The notes under the pieces were generated by a model. It did no database searches. It was not told the origin of the DNA and saw nothing but the letters and a program-made list of their open reading frames with translations. From NCBI GenBank assembly GCA_009760855.2, contig WPIO01000037.1:3166001-3230000 (forward strand): a stretch of DNA of 64,000 nt. Direction: 5' to 3'. This DNA comes from Cristatella mucedo. Its lineage: Eukaryota; Bryozoa; Phylactolaemata; Cristatellidae. Positions 32,002-59,500 of the stretch are shown piece after piece (the first letter of the stretch is position 1; each line of letters begins with the position of its first letter). A program made the position numbers and the translations under genes.

Positions 32002-32122
32002 CGAGGGAGAGAGAGAGAAAGAGAGAGAGAGAAAGAGAGAGCGAGAGAGCGCGCGAGAGAGCGAGCGAGAGAGAGAGAGAGAGAGAAAGAGAAAGAGAAA
32101 GAGAGAGAGAGAGAGAGTGAGC
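31855..32122 (+). repeat. (GA)n-rich microsatellite with GAGC/GAGGGA units
   Basis: Purine-only tract with GAGCGAGG blocks on the left and GAAAGA blocks on the right. ORFs (RERE, SLSL) are artefacts. Confidence 0.95.
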
Positions 32123-32237
32123 CTCCAGTAAGTTGCTTGCGTACCATGGTGCCAGCTTCAACTCGCAATCCATGTCTCGGCTATGCGGCAGGTGAAGAGT
32201 GCAACTGCAATTTCAAGCCTCGTTCAAAATCTCATAT

Positions 32238-32310
32238 AACAATAATGCACTTGATAAATCGCCCTCAGAGAACTCAATCTCTCTCTAGGCGCTTTACATA
32301 TAGAAATATA
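32238..32310 (-). mobile_element. LINE 3' end fragment
   Basis: 'ataatgcacttgataaatcgccctcagagaactcaatctctctctaggcgctttacat' is the reverse of the LINE tail, nearly undiverged. Confidence 0.75.
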
Positions 32311-32789
32311 ATTTTGAAGAAACGATGCCCACTCGAACAATATTTATTTTATAGTGGAAGGTCCCCTGTAAAAGCTCTCCTGAGGTATTGACGGCAGTGG
32401 ATGCGGGTATGAATGGGTGACAGCGTTTGGCAGCTGGATAAGCAGTCTTTGTGAAATCACCCGCAGCCGCGTCATTACGGAACGGCCTCGGTAAATTGCG
32501 ACATGTACGGGCAACGGAATTGGAGTAAAAGCGGACGGACGGGTGGGGGTGCATCGGCATGTGGCTAACATCCAGCCGGCCGGCACCAGGTCCCCAGTAC
32601 GTGGTCAATGTCATGGTCAATCAGCCGGAAGCTCCGACAGCGACTGAAGTCGAGGCCGCTCCAGTGCGTCGGCGCAGAGATTTCTTTCCGTGAATACGCT
32701 AGCTGCTTTGCGCACAACTGAATTATCTGCAGATGATAGGGAATGTGCTAGTGAACTGGAACAGTCCTGGCTGCTATTAGCCTGGTGTT
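32311..32789. other. unassigned
   Basis: No gene or repeat recognised. Confidence 0.4.
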
Positions 32790-32968
32790 TTGGGCGGGTA
32801 GGCCTCTCGGGTCTTAGCCCTGGGGTTTAGGTGCTCGCTCTTCACTACCCGGGTCGTAGGTTCGAGCCCTGCAGTGGTAGATCCTTTATTGACTACTGCT
32901 AGTGGTGTTGATAGCTGTGAAGGGTCTCCTGCCGCTGCAAAATGAGTCTGTCAGATCAGCTTAACTTT
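32790..32968 (+). mobile_element. tRNA-derived SINE (SINE-C head)
   Basis: 'gtcttagccctggggtttaggtgctcgctcttcac', 'gggtcgtaggttcgagccctgcag', the body 'gatcctttattg..tagtggtgttgatagctgtg', and the end 'aaaatgagtctgtcagatcagc'. Confidence 0.75.
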
Positions 32969-33791
32969 TAGAGGCCGGTATTTTAGGCGACGTTACCGGC
33001 GGAGTGCCGAGGTGGTCTGCTGCTTGCTAGCTGAATCGAATAATAATACAACTGACATGTCGTTAGCATTGTGCCCTGAGTATTTTCACGCTAACTATAT
33101 TATTCCTACAGCATTGACGTGCTTCAGCACGGAAGTCTTTTGCAACAACACGGTGCTCGTAATAAGTGCAAATCCGTGTTGATAATAATGATAACAGTAC
33201 CAAGTTGCTTGTAAAACGTCCTACGAGTACTAAATTGGAACGTGGCGAAGCGTGCATTGAAAGCTATTAAACGCTGGTGGTACACTGATAAGGTTTTTAC
33301 TGCGTCGCAGAACGGCGAACCCGCGGTAGCTGCGAGGAAGCTAGTCGCCGGAAGAGCGGAGGCAACCGGAAGCGTGGTGACGCCATTACCACCGCACCAC
33401 GCCGCTCGTCACCCAGGGCAGCACCAATCACCTTGTTCATAGCGGCCGGGCTCCTGGGCGGCTCGAAATTCGAACGTCGCCGTTTCGGTAGGTGTCCAGT
33501 AATCGTACCGGTGCGCACCGCGGCTCAGAGAAACTAGTGGTTCAGACTACCGCATTCTCAAAACGGTCAGGCGACCCGCACTCTAACTTTAGGCGACGCT
33601 ACGAAACACGCATCCGGCTTCCAGCTCGCTGGGTTCTCAGTCGCACAGCGGCCGCCCTGCGGTCGGAAGTAGCTCGGGCGTCCGCGACGCATCCAGCGAC
33701 GGCCGGCGTGCCCCGCACGGCAGCGCCGCGCTGGGTCCGCTCGTTTTCCGCACACACGCCGTTTGCAGCTCGTTGGCGGCCCCGGTCGAAG
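32969..33791 (+). promoter_or_regulatory. upstream region of the MIIP homologue
   Basis: AT-rich to about 33240, then increasingly GC-rich toward the ATG at 33792. This gradient suggests a CpG-type promoter. The frame is open upstream to an ATG at 33492, so a longer N-terminus cannot be excluded. Confidence 0.35.
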
Positions 33792-48279
<14,488 letters not shown>

Positions 48280-48930
48280 AAGTACAATTGGCCTGCCCAC
48301 CGCCGAGCTCAAGCGCAGCCGTGGCACAGGCGACGCCTTGGAGCGCGCGAGCATATTAGGCAGTCGGAGGACGAAAGTATGAGGAAAAGGCACTATGACT
48401 AAGGAAGGGCGCTATTTGTGGACAGCATAACGAACGATTGTATGTCAGCACCAGTCCTGTTAGAAGGACGCGGCGTGCGGTACGAATAAAAAAAAAAAGG
48501 CCATCGCAAACCGTCTCGGGATTGTCACAGTGACAGCCGCCCTAGTGACGCACACGCGAACTGGCAGCACACAGCCACCGAAACGGAAGTCTCTCTGCTC
48601 TTGCAGAGAGCAGAGCACGCAGGACGCTTTCGTGTCGGCGGAGCTGAGTGCGTGCGCACGCACTCAGCTCTGCCCGCGTCGAATTACGGGCGCCAATGAT
48701 TATCCAGCAACTGGGGTTCTTGCCGTCGTTCAGCTCGTTGGGAAAGTGCGAGCACCGAGTAGGCGTAAAAGAGACTGCGGAGGACCAGGGAGGCGTTGAA
48801 AAGTGCGCATTGCCGCTGCGATGGTGTAAAAAAAGAGCTCAAAAAAATACGAGCGCGCGACCTGCGACGTGCAGACGGAGTACCGCTCGCTGTCGGCAAG
48901 TGATCCGGTCGCGGTAGGCACGTGACCGGG
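48280..48930. other. convergent 3' flanks of MIIP and the DUF3504 gene
   Basis: The MIIP 3' UTR runs to the AATAAA at 48485. I see no TTTATT (minus-strand AATAAA) for the opposite gene here, so its polyadenylation site is a variant or overlaps MIIP. A short inverted repeat, GAGTGCGTGCGCACGCACTC, lies at 48646-48665. Confidence 0.5.
48485..48490 (+). terminator. MIIP: polyadenylation signal AATAAA of MIIP
   Basis: AATAAA 206 bp after the stop, directly followed by an A-run. Confidence 0.65.
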
Positions 48931-50435
48931 TCACGGTCGATGGATGTGATTGACGATGTGCAGGGCGAACTCGTTCTTGCCGTCGAACGCCCGCAGGCAG
49001 ACACTGCACTGCCACGGGCTGGCCTCGCTCCGGTGCAGCCCTCGGTGCAGAAAGTAGTCGGATCGCTCGCCGAAGTACATGTCGCAGTGCACGCAGCAGA
49101 ACAGCTGCCCGCAGCGCACGAAGCGGTCGAGCAGATCGCGAGGCGACGCGCAGCCGCCTGCCGCATCGTCACTGCTCGTAGTCACCGCCGGCGGAGGCGT
49201 CCGTCCGTCGCTCTTGTGCGCGCCTCGGCGAGCGAGAGCTGCAACTGCTGCAGCAGCAGCAGCCGAGGCCGCACCCGGCGGCGGCGAGCCGCCGGAGGCT
49301 CGGGCCGACGAAGCATCGATTGTGGCGCCGGCAGTGACGGTCGCGGCGGCGGAGGCAGCAACAGCTGCAGCCGCCGCCTCGTCCGCACCGCGCCCGGCAG
49401 AGCCTCGAAGCGTCGGCCGAAACGGCGCGGCCGCGTCGTCGCTTCGGACCGAGCTTCCGCCGCAGCTGCCGGCGCTAGAGCTGCCGCTGCCGCTACTGAT
49501 AAAGCCGCCAGTGGCGGCAGCGACGGAGGCCGCTTCCAGCTGCCTCAGTGCAGCAGCGGCCGCACCTGCGTCGGCCCAGCCTCCGCCTCCGCAGCTGGGG
49601 TCGTCCTTGGGCAGCGCGCTGCCGCGAGAGCGCTTCGCCGTAGTTGCGGCGGCAGCCGCCGGTGCAGCGCCGGAACCCGACGACTGAGGCGAGGAGGCGG
49701 CGGCGGCGGCTGAGTCACGTGCCACGTCACGTGCTGTGTCATCGTCGGGCGTCCATTCGCGCTCCCTCTTCACCACGATCGCTGTGCGATCGACCGGCAG
49801 AGTCGGCTGCTGCTGCGACTGGTGATGGTGCAGCAGCAGCAGCGGCGACCGGCCGCCGGCGACCTCGTCTCGATGCAGCTGCTGCAGTGCCACGGCCGCA
49901 GCCGTTGCAGCGGAGGCTGCGGAGGACATGGCAGCAGCACGCTGCTGGTAGCGAGGCGGTGCCAGCAGCAGCTGGTGGTGGTGCTGGTGATTGTGTTGCA
50001 GCAGCTGCTGCTGCTGCTGCTGATGCAGCTGCTGGCGACCGGCCGGGCTGCCTGCCTCGTTTGACGCCTCGCCATCGTCGTGGTCATCGAAGCCGTGCGC
50101 GGCGGCGGCAGCAGCCGAGGCGGCACTGGCGGCCTCATCTAGCATGCTGGCGCGCTGGTGGTACAGCTGTGCCGAGCTGGTGGCGAGTATGCTGGTCGCA
50201 GAGTAGATGCGCGACAGGTTGGCCGCCTGCGAGATGAGCGCCATGAAGCCCTTGAGCGACGTGAAGCCGATCGGGTGCGGGTCGTACCAGGCGTAGAGCG
50301 GCGGCGGAAGCGAGCTGCGCACAGCGGCAGCCGCCAGGGCGGCCGTCTTGCGCGGCCGCTGCCACAGGAAGTCGCAGTCCGGATGCAGGCGCGACAAGTA
50401 CTTCTCGTACGACAGGACGGGGCAGAGCGGGTCAC
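48931..50435 (-). CDS. exon 3 of the DUF3504-zinc finger gene
   Basis: Acceptor ttgcacag, phase 1 in (G|GT = Gly); TGA at 48933-48931. It encodes the end of the DUF3504 domain, a long Ala/His/Gln/Ser-rich linker with CAG/GCC-type codon runs, and the finger pair CVHCDMYF..HRGLH and CSVCLRAF..HIVNH. Confidence 0.9.
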
Positions 50436-53400
50436 CTGTGCAACGACGACAACGATGCCTCTGCCGTCGCGGGACGTGAACGCAACGAGAGATGGCGGCT
50501 CTGCCGCTGCCGGGAGCCGCCATCGCAGCGAGCGAGCGCACACAGGAAGTGCACACAGGAAGTGCACACAGGAAGTGCACACAGGAAGTGCACACAGGAA
50601 GTGCACACAGGAAGTGCACACAGGAAGTGCACACAGGAAGTGCAGACAGAAAGCAGAGGAAAGAGGAAAGACGTCCACTCGCTATACGGGAAGGACGGGT
50701 GTCTCGCACACGTTTCTTTTTCAAACGCCACATCGCCCCGGTTTGCCACCGAAAGGCTGCTTAGCAATTCGCACGGACGAAGGATGTAGCCCTTCGGTCA
50801 ACATCTCTCACGCAAGTTGACATTTGGCACCTACTTTTAACCTTTGGCACACGACTGGGCCCACTCAAGGTAGCGCGGTTCTTCACGAATTCAGAATCGA
50901 GGTACGAGGCCCCCAAAACCCTCGCTGTGGGGACAATGAGCCAGCAAAGAAACTGAAGCTGAGCTCGAGAGAGAGAGAGAGAGAGAGAGAGAGCTGCTCG
51001 CGATCCGGAAAGACAAACGAACCCTCCTCCACCAGAGCTTTGAAGCAGACGACGGCGGCACGAACAGAAGAAGCGAGCATCCGAATGCATGCCGGGGTCG
51101 CACTCGCGGCGGCGCGGGAGCGCTAGTAGCAAGTGCTCGCTCACGAGCTTCTTGAAGCCACGGCCTCTTTGTCCTTTTGCCCTTGAGTCGCTCTCTTTCT
51201 AAACGCTTAGCATAAAAGTGCGCAGGGCTGCTTTGCCGTCTCTACGGAAGCCCGCGAGCTCGAGGTGCTCGAACTTTCCGACCAGCCAAAGGCTAGCTCG
51301 CTCGAGCCTTACAGCAGCAGCAAGCAAGCAATCCTCAATTGATTGCCCGCCGCCACCACTGGTGCACACAACAGGAGCGATAGCCGCCAGGGCTCCTCTG
51401 CCGCTCTGCTGTTGAGTCGGCCGCAGTTAATCTCTTCTTTCTTTGTTTACGCTCTTTTTTTTCATCTTTTTTAATGCTTATTGACGCTCCTACGGCACCG
51501 TTCGACTCGCACGACATAAGTTGACTCAAGCGTCAGTCGCGAATTGTCGTCATGACAGGAGAGAGGAGTTTATGTTTCTCGAACATGGGAGGTCACACGC
51601 ATAGCTCCTCAAAACAAAAGTAGAAAAAAAAACAAAAAAACAAGGTAACCACTTAAAGGCAGACGAGCTCGCCGAAGATGCACAAAAGGACAGTAGGTGC
51701 ATTTGGGGAGGGAAATACGAATGCGACCGAGGATTCGGTGGCACACTCTCAGCACCTGTCCAAGCCTGACCACGTGACATCGAGGAACCAGTGTATGTGC
51801 AGAGTGCCACACTTGGTCCAGCGGTCAAAGTGCAGTTGCTTCGACGAGGCGGCAAACGGAGCGTTGACAGACAGGCTATGATGGATGGGCAGAGAGGGGG
51901 TGGAAAAAACCTTAACGACACAAGTACCCAGGGCAGGGGCTATGCTACGACATAATGTAATGTAATATAATGTATCTCCGTGTCTGTAACTCCTCGAAGA
52001 CTATGTGAGCGTGTTCTACTTAAACGCAGTTGAGTTTTCTATGGCGGCACTCACTCAAAGCACAAGTGCCTTTCAGTACGCATTCAGTAGCCAACACACT
52101 TCTTTTCTATCTATCTATCTTCCATTTTTATTTTCTTCCGTTTTTGCTCGGCAGCTGATTGCCGGTCTTTCACACTGAAACGGTCGCGAGCTAAAGAAAG
52201 AGAGAGACCTTTTCAATGGCATGCTGCCCTACGGCGAGCAGCTGGGTGAGCCCAGGCGCCGCTGCTGCTAGGGTGCTGATTTGTCATCTGACTGCCAGCA
52301 AATGCGCACGTGACTGAGCGACGGGTGGCAGGACAGGAAGCAGCTCATTACCTGGTAACTCGTACATCCGCTTCTCCTGCTCACCGGGAGTGCTGCTGTA
52401 GCGCAGGTAGCGTCTGCCCAGAGAGTCGGTGGCAAGGACGAGCGAGAACTTGCCCATGCCGTGCATGTTGTTACCTCGTTCGTACAGATAAATCATAATG
52501 TCAAAATACACCTGGAGGGCGAAATACAACAGCCGCAATGCCAGCGTGAAAACTGTGGCCGAACAAAGGAAGTGGCAGCTGCTGCATTCGATTACGACGG
52601 CAAACGCCGATAGCAGGACAGCAGGCACACATGGCCGGAAGACACTTCAAAGTCTGCGAGGCATGCCTAGTTTGTTTGGTTTTTAAATCGAAGGGCAGAG
52701 GCTATTTAATGAAATGCACAGAGTATTGAATTTAAGTAGCGAACCAGCGTGGAACGACATCGTAGGCAAAGAAGATATAGAGTGTCACGTGGCTACCCCG
52801 GTTTGCTGCAGGGGCAAGGTGCTCGCCTTCAATGACCAAATTCGTGAGCTCGAGCCCTGCGACACATGTAAAGTGCCCAGATAGAGATACGGTTCTGCTA
52901 GGGTGCTATAAAAACCAATAACAGTAATTTTATTTATCAATCCACTACAGGTTCGGTACCTGAAGGCTTGCAAGGCGAAAACGAGGATTTATTTATCTGT
53001 GGCTGACTTTGAAATCTTAGCATCGGCATCTTGGTGTAAAGTTATCCGGAGTCAAGAATTCACATGATAACGGGCAGCAAAGTCGTTCAACGCGGCGGCA
53101 GTGGTGGTGGTGGTGGTGGTGGTGGCTCAGCTACATTCCCGGCTCCTCTGCTAGAGCGACCCCCCCCCCCCCCCCCCCCGTGCCTTGCCCTGCGACCCAC
53201 ACGAGACTAAGGAAGTGAGTAAGTAAGTAAGGCCCTAGAAGATTATCTACCATAAGCACTGGATGCTAGTGCAGACTTGACAGAGACAGACAGAGACAGC
53301 CAAAGAGATGCTAATACAAGATGGAGAAACGGTATCGATGGCAAAGCAAGCCAGACACACCGGGGGCTCCGTCCGGATAGCTGCCCTGCCGGGCTGCTGG

Positions 53401-54403
53401 AAGCAAGACACCAATAATGAGAAATCATGTGAGATTGGCTAGAGCGATAAGCAGAGAAGACCTACACAGCATTACTCACCACCCATCAAAGGATGCAACC
53501 GGACTACACCCGAGAGGCAATGCCGAGCTAAGTACGTGTACCTGCAAGGTGGCACAGCACGTGTCATGTCAGGGTCACGTGCGGTGCTGCCAGTAGCCTG
53601 CGGCCTCATTGTGACTCATTTTCACACAGCCTCCTGCTCTCATCTCTGCTCTCTCTCTCTCTCTCACTCGGACCTCTTCGATATGGATGTGTGACAGTTT
53701 AAACGGGCATCTCTGGTCTGCCGCCTAGCCCATCAGCTTTTACCGACTGCTTTATGACGAAGGATGATGACTGTGCCGATTCGTCAGTGGCAGCAAACCC
53801 AGAAGTTAAAACGGACATCGGAGAGGTGCCGCTGCGCGATCGGTCGGCTGCTGCTATTATAAATCCATTACGTGCCGCCACGGACACATTTCACGAGAGC
53901 TAGCAGGGTCAGGCGGCCAACAAAGTTGCCGAGAGGCGCCACTGCGGCGGCAGCAGCCAGCAGGGACTCATATGCTGGCTGCGACTACCGGCAGTCATGG
54001 CAACAAGCAGACACACCGGCCGGCTACAGGCCCGTGGATACCGAAGGAACTGAATCGTGCCGAAAAGACCAAACCAACAGTAGCAGAAACAACGCAGCAG
54101 TGGCACTAGCAGCAGAAGAGATGGGGAGCAGGTCACGTGACGGGAGGGGATGGTACGTGGAACGACCGGTTGGCATGTGTGCAGGACTGAGGCCTGGGCT
54201 ACCACAGCAGCCACTACTGCCCTTTGTGAGTCGGACTGGCATATTTGCATTACACTCGCTGCATGCCGATGGCAAGCAGAACTAGTGGTGAGGCAGCCTG
54301 ATTCTGTCTGGATCCTGATGGCTCTCTGGCAGGCTGATCCTTTTCCTAGGATACACGGCTCTTACCTTCACTCCGTTCATCTCTCTCTCTCTGTCTCTGT
54401 CTC

Positions 54404-54496
<93 letters not shown>

Positions 54497-55662
54497 GTCT
54501 CTCTGTCTCTCTCTCTCTCTCTACCTACCTACCTACCGAACTTCTTTATCTTGCTTTCCACTCCATCTCTTGCCTCTCTCTTCTCTCTCACTCTCTCCCC
54601 TTCGTTCTCTCTATTTTCCCTCCTTTCTCTCCACTTCTCACTCTCTATCCTCCATTTCTAACAACTCTCTGTCTCCTCTCTCCCTCACTCTTTCTCTATT
54701 TATCTATATCTAACTCTCTGCGTGCTTGTCTCTCTCGACCGAAGTCTATCTCTGCCAAAAATAGTCAAGCGAACATCAGTAAGAGAAAGCCAACGGTCAA
54801 CAATCACGGGTCAACAGTGGGCGGCAGCACAAAATTTACAAGCAGTAGATTATGACCCTATCACGAGAGTGGGATATGCACTCCATAGCAAGTCCGAGGC
54901 TTGCTGCTGATGCCACTGTGTGTTGTATTGCCATCACCAGACTGCTCTCGTCTCGCCCCACGTGCCAAGCAAAGCAAAGCTCAGTAGCAGTAAGGAATTG
55001 CATCCTGGACGGTAAAAAATAAGCGTAGCCGTGACTTGTTTTTTTGAGGTCACTATTACAATCTGAACGGATTTTTTTCAGCGCTCAATGAGCAAACCCT
55101 CCAGGGCTTCAGCACATCCAAGCCTGCACTGCCATTGCCATAGTGCCGGGCAGCCTGCAGCAACTGTGGCAGCAGTACACGGTCAAAACACAATAGGTAC
55201 AAAGGGGTCAACGATATTTATAGTTGGCCTCAGGCACAAAAACTTAATTAATTCTGCTCGCAGAGAGCTTTTTATGCTGCTTTTAGAAGACCGTGGGTGT
55301 GAGTTACACGGGCTGATGGCGCTCGAAAAAGAAAAAAGCCGAGCCTCGCAGCCGCCGAGAGACTGCAGCTCTGAGTGCAACTCTGAGAGCACTTTCAACC
55401 GAAAAAGAAGGCAGCAGCAGCGTCGGTGCGATCAGTACAACCCTGTGGCAACGGTCACAATAACCTTTGTGAATCACGTAGCAGCCAGAGGCAAAAGAAG
55501 ACAAGCACACTTGTTGCTACTGCTGCCTCCAGCGCAGCAGCACCACAGGGTTTTGCGCACTTGCAGGCCGCTGGCTGACCATTCGGCAGTTGCTCTTTAA
55601 GCAGTGGTGCTTGCCCAATGCTGATGCTTGCTCCGCACGCCGATCCTTGCCTAGCTGCAGTG

Positions 55663-55713
<51 letters not shown>

Positions 55714-55925
55714 TCTCTCTCTCTCAGCAGCAGCAGTGACGGCAGCAGCAGGACTCGAGCAGGGAGGGCTACGCTAGCCCTGGAAGGGGGAAGGAACCGC
55801 TACTGCTGCAAAGCCACGCATCGAGTGCTCGCTTCAATTAGGGATAGAAAAAGAATATATCGTCAGCATTGGTTTAGCAAACCTAAAAAGATTCCATCGT
55901 ATTAAAATCTAAGGGGCATCACAAC

Positions 55926-55974
<49 letters not shown>

Positions 55975-56491
55975 TGTGTGTGTGCAATGCTCCCCCCCCC
56001 GACGTCCACATAGGCATCAAAGCATAAATGTGCTAAAAAAATAAGCAGCTCAGCTGCCAAGCATATGCATTACCTTCTCTGACCACTTAAATGACGAAAA
56101 GAAAATGCTGGAGAAACCACGCTGGCAAGCATACGATGGCAAGCATACGATAATGCGGCCGGCTGTCGTGCTCCCCATACTCTCTAGTTAGCTGAGAGGG
56201 ATAAGTCCTCGATTGATCCATCCTACTGGCCCTACCTTTGATCCTCGTCTCAAAGCGTGCCCTCGACAGGTAGGTAGGCCCTCGATCGGTTTAGCATGTT
56301 TACTAGCATGGCCAGCTATAGGTCGGTACATGTGTCCCAGTGTCGGCACGGACAGACAGCCCACGTGACCGCACATCGAGGGTCGAGTGGCAGCTCTGCT
56401 ATTTTGGGCTGGCAGCATCGTAGGCTGATCGGCGACCGGCACGGGAGCCCAGGGGACACTCCCACAAAGGTCAGCTGATTCAACAGCCTTG

Positions 56492-56533
<42 letters not shown>

Positions 56534-59500
56534 GGGTGTGTGTGTGTGCGCGTGTGTGCAGTGTGTGCGCGTGTGTGTGCGGTGGGTGTGTGTGTGTGCG
56601 GTGTGTGGTGTGTGTGTGTGCGGTGTGTGTGTGTGTGCGTGTGTGTGCAGTGTGTGCGTGCGTGTTTGTGTGTGTGTGCATCCAGGCAGGAGAGCCTCTG
56701 CGGCTTTAACCAGCTTGCAGTGGGCAATAAAGAATTGCCCACTGCCAGGCTCAAACCCACGACCCCTGTGAAGTGCAAGTGCGAATGAGCCGAGCCCTCA
56801 TGGCCAAGATTCAGGGGCTAAGATGAAGGCTGCCCACGAGACGAATTGTAATAATAACAAAAATAGTAAGCATTTTTTAAAGCTCTTAGAAAACTAATCT
56901 CTTTGACAATACTTCAATCGGTCGAATTCCCTAATGATGGCCTCAAGGGTGCAGCACGGTTCTTACTATAATGATGCAGCTGCTGCTCCGATGTCTATTT
57001 TAAATATCCCTCGGTCTGCCTCTAGCATCGCCAGCTCCCCTGACTCCAACGAGTCGTTTGGCTGGCGCCTCTAACCGACTTCTAATATCGACACAATGCC
57101 TTCAGCTCGAATGGTGTCACAGCATAGAACTCACACCCCAATGACGTCACGTCACCCTTTATTGACAACATGTAACACGAAGCTAAAAAAAAACATGTAC
57201 TCCTAACACCAATTGGTCCTTCGTGTGAATTGTCCTCCACGTGAATTGCCCTTTGTGCGATTAAGTGTGCTGACACAGTGCCTGTTGTTTCCTAAGTAAC
57301 TGACATGTTTCCTTTCTAGCATATCTTAAGTACCAAGAAAGACATTTAGTTGCCTTAGGGCGCTACTCAAATGTCTAATCGTTATTATTGCTATTAATCC
57401 AACTCAAATCCTTTGGCAGTGATGCATTCAGCTCCCACGCACCCAAAGGCTGGATCTATCGAAAGCGAACGAGTGGACATCATACAAATCTGTCCTCAGC
57501 ATTTGGTGCCTATGCACTCAGCAACATCCCTCAGCAACTATGCATGCTACTAAGACTGCTCATTAGATATTTGTGCCTAGAAATAACAATAATGTTAATA
57601 ATACATTTCCACAGTACCCCATATCTTACATATACTGGAAAAGTCAGTTGGTTAGCAGTGACTTGTGCCAAGTGTCAGCATACACGAGGACAATTTACAC
57701 GGGCAAAGCAAGTGCTGTAAAGTGGGTAAGACAAGAGAATCAGTGCTCTCAAGTAAGCCTAGAAGATACCCGACCTTGACCTTTCCAGGCAGCCAATCAT
57801 ATAGAGGCAGAACGGTCATGACAAGTCATGGTGGTGCCACCCTTGTCATGGCGGTGTCAGTGACACCTGCCTTCCGGTCGGTTAAATGGGGGGGAGGAGG
57901 GCACGACCTGCTGGTGCCCTTCACTGAGCCATCACTGGCTCCTCAGTGCTTCCTGGCTGCCTGTTGCAAGCAGCAGTGACAAGATTCTAGCTTCTCGCCA
58001 GCAAGCGTGAACGATAAGCCATAAACCCGTCGGGCTGCCACCAAAGACAAAGGAGCGAGAGAGCTTCACAATCCCGGCCACACTACGATCGGTTGCTGCT
58101 CGAGCTGAAAATTGGTCGACTGCTTCCGTTCTCTTTGACCACAATCCGAACGGCTTACGACTGCTGCACCAGCAGCAGCGGTGGCAGCGTGAGAGAGAGA
58201 GAGAGAGTTGCTCCCCGCAGTTTTGAAAGGATGCGTTCGCGTAGTAACTACGCCATTTACGCGCAGACGCGGCTACATGCAAGCGCACGAGCGCCGCAAA
58301 ACATGGCACGCCGCTATCGTGACGCTATCGTGACATCGCACAATAGAGCAGCAGCAGCAGCTCTAATGGCTGAGAGCCCTGGAGGGAAGGCAGCATGAGG
58401 AGGTTGCCATGGTTGCACGAGGAGGAAGCAGCAGCAGCAGCAGCTGCTGCTGCTGTAAGCCACAGCCAGCACTCCTGTCAGTCAGTGCAGGCTGTGGCTA
58501 AAACGAACGCACTTTCTTCGTCATAATCTCGCTTGCATAGGCGAACACGTGCTCAGACGCACGCACTCGGTGCTGCTGTTACCATGGCTGATAATAATAA
58601 TATTAACAGCGCGACATTTGAGCAGCGCTCTAAAAGAAATAGATCTCTTTCTGGTCACTTAAGGTATGCTGTACAGTAAGCAAGCCAATTGGTTAGTGAC
58701 AGCGTGCACACTGTCAGCACTGTACAAGCAGAGGAAAGACGATTCACGTGAAACCGGCAGAGGCCGATCCACTGCCGTGTGGCGCACTGGTGGCACAGCA
58801 TTCAATCGCTCACCAACGACTGTACGCATCTTTCTGGCACTTCTCGAGCTCTCATCTCGCTTTCCCCTGCTGAGGGGGCATCCACTAACGATCCACAAAG
58901 CTTCCGGTTACTGCTAAGTGGGGGCCGAGTCGAGCAGCAACGCTGACGTTCAACTCATGCGGAATGCGTCCCAAGCAGACGATGGTGGAGCAGGTGGGCG
59001 GGCACGACCTGAGCGAGGGCTCCGGATCCTCGGGCAGCCGCAGGCTGACGTCACGTGGCGCCACAGCGAACGGTGCGTCGCCAGCCGGCCCATGAGTGCG
59101 CGCACCTAACGCGCAGCCCCACGTTGCATAGACAGTCGCGAGCACGGATGCAGCAGGGACAACCTTGACCTGCCACTAAGACATAGATAGCATAGGACCC
59201 GGGAGGGCACTCCTCGTGCGCCCGCTCGTGCGCCAGCGGGACCGCCCGCCCACGCACGCGCAGCACGACACAGGCAGCAGGCAGGCACTCGCACAAGCAC
59301 ACAGCGCGAGCCCCTTCCCCCTTCCCACGCGTGAGCGCCCGCAGCGCGAGTGGCGCTCACCTTCCACTGCAGCCGCTTGGGGTCGCCGTCGTCGAACACG
59401 GAGCGCCGGTAGAGCCGGTCCAGGTCGTCGGGCGTGATGGCCGGGATGTGGTTGACGGTGCCCTTGCCCTGCAGCCGAATCTCTTTGAGTCTCGCAAAGA

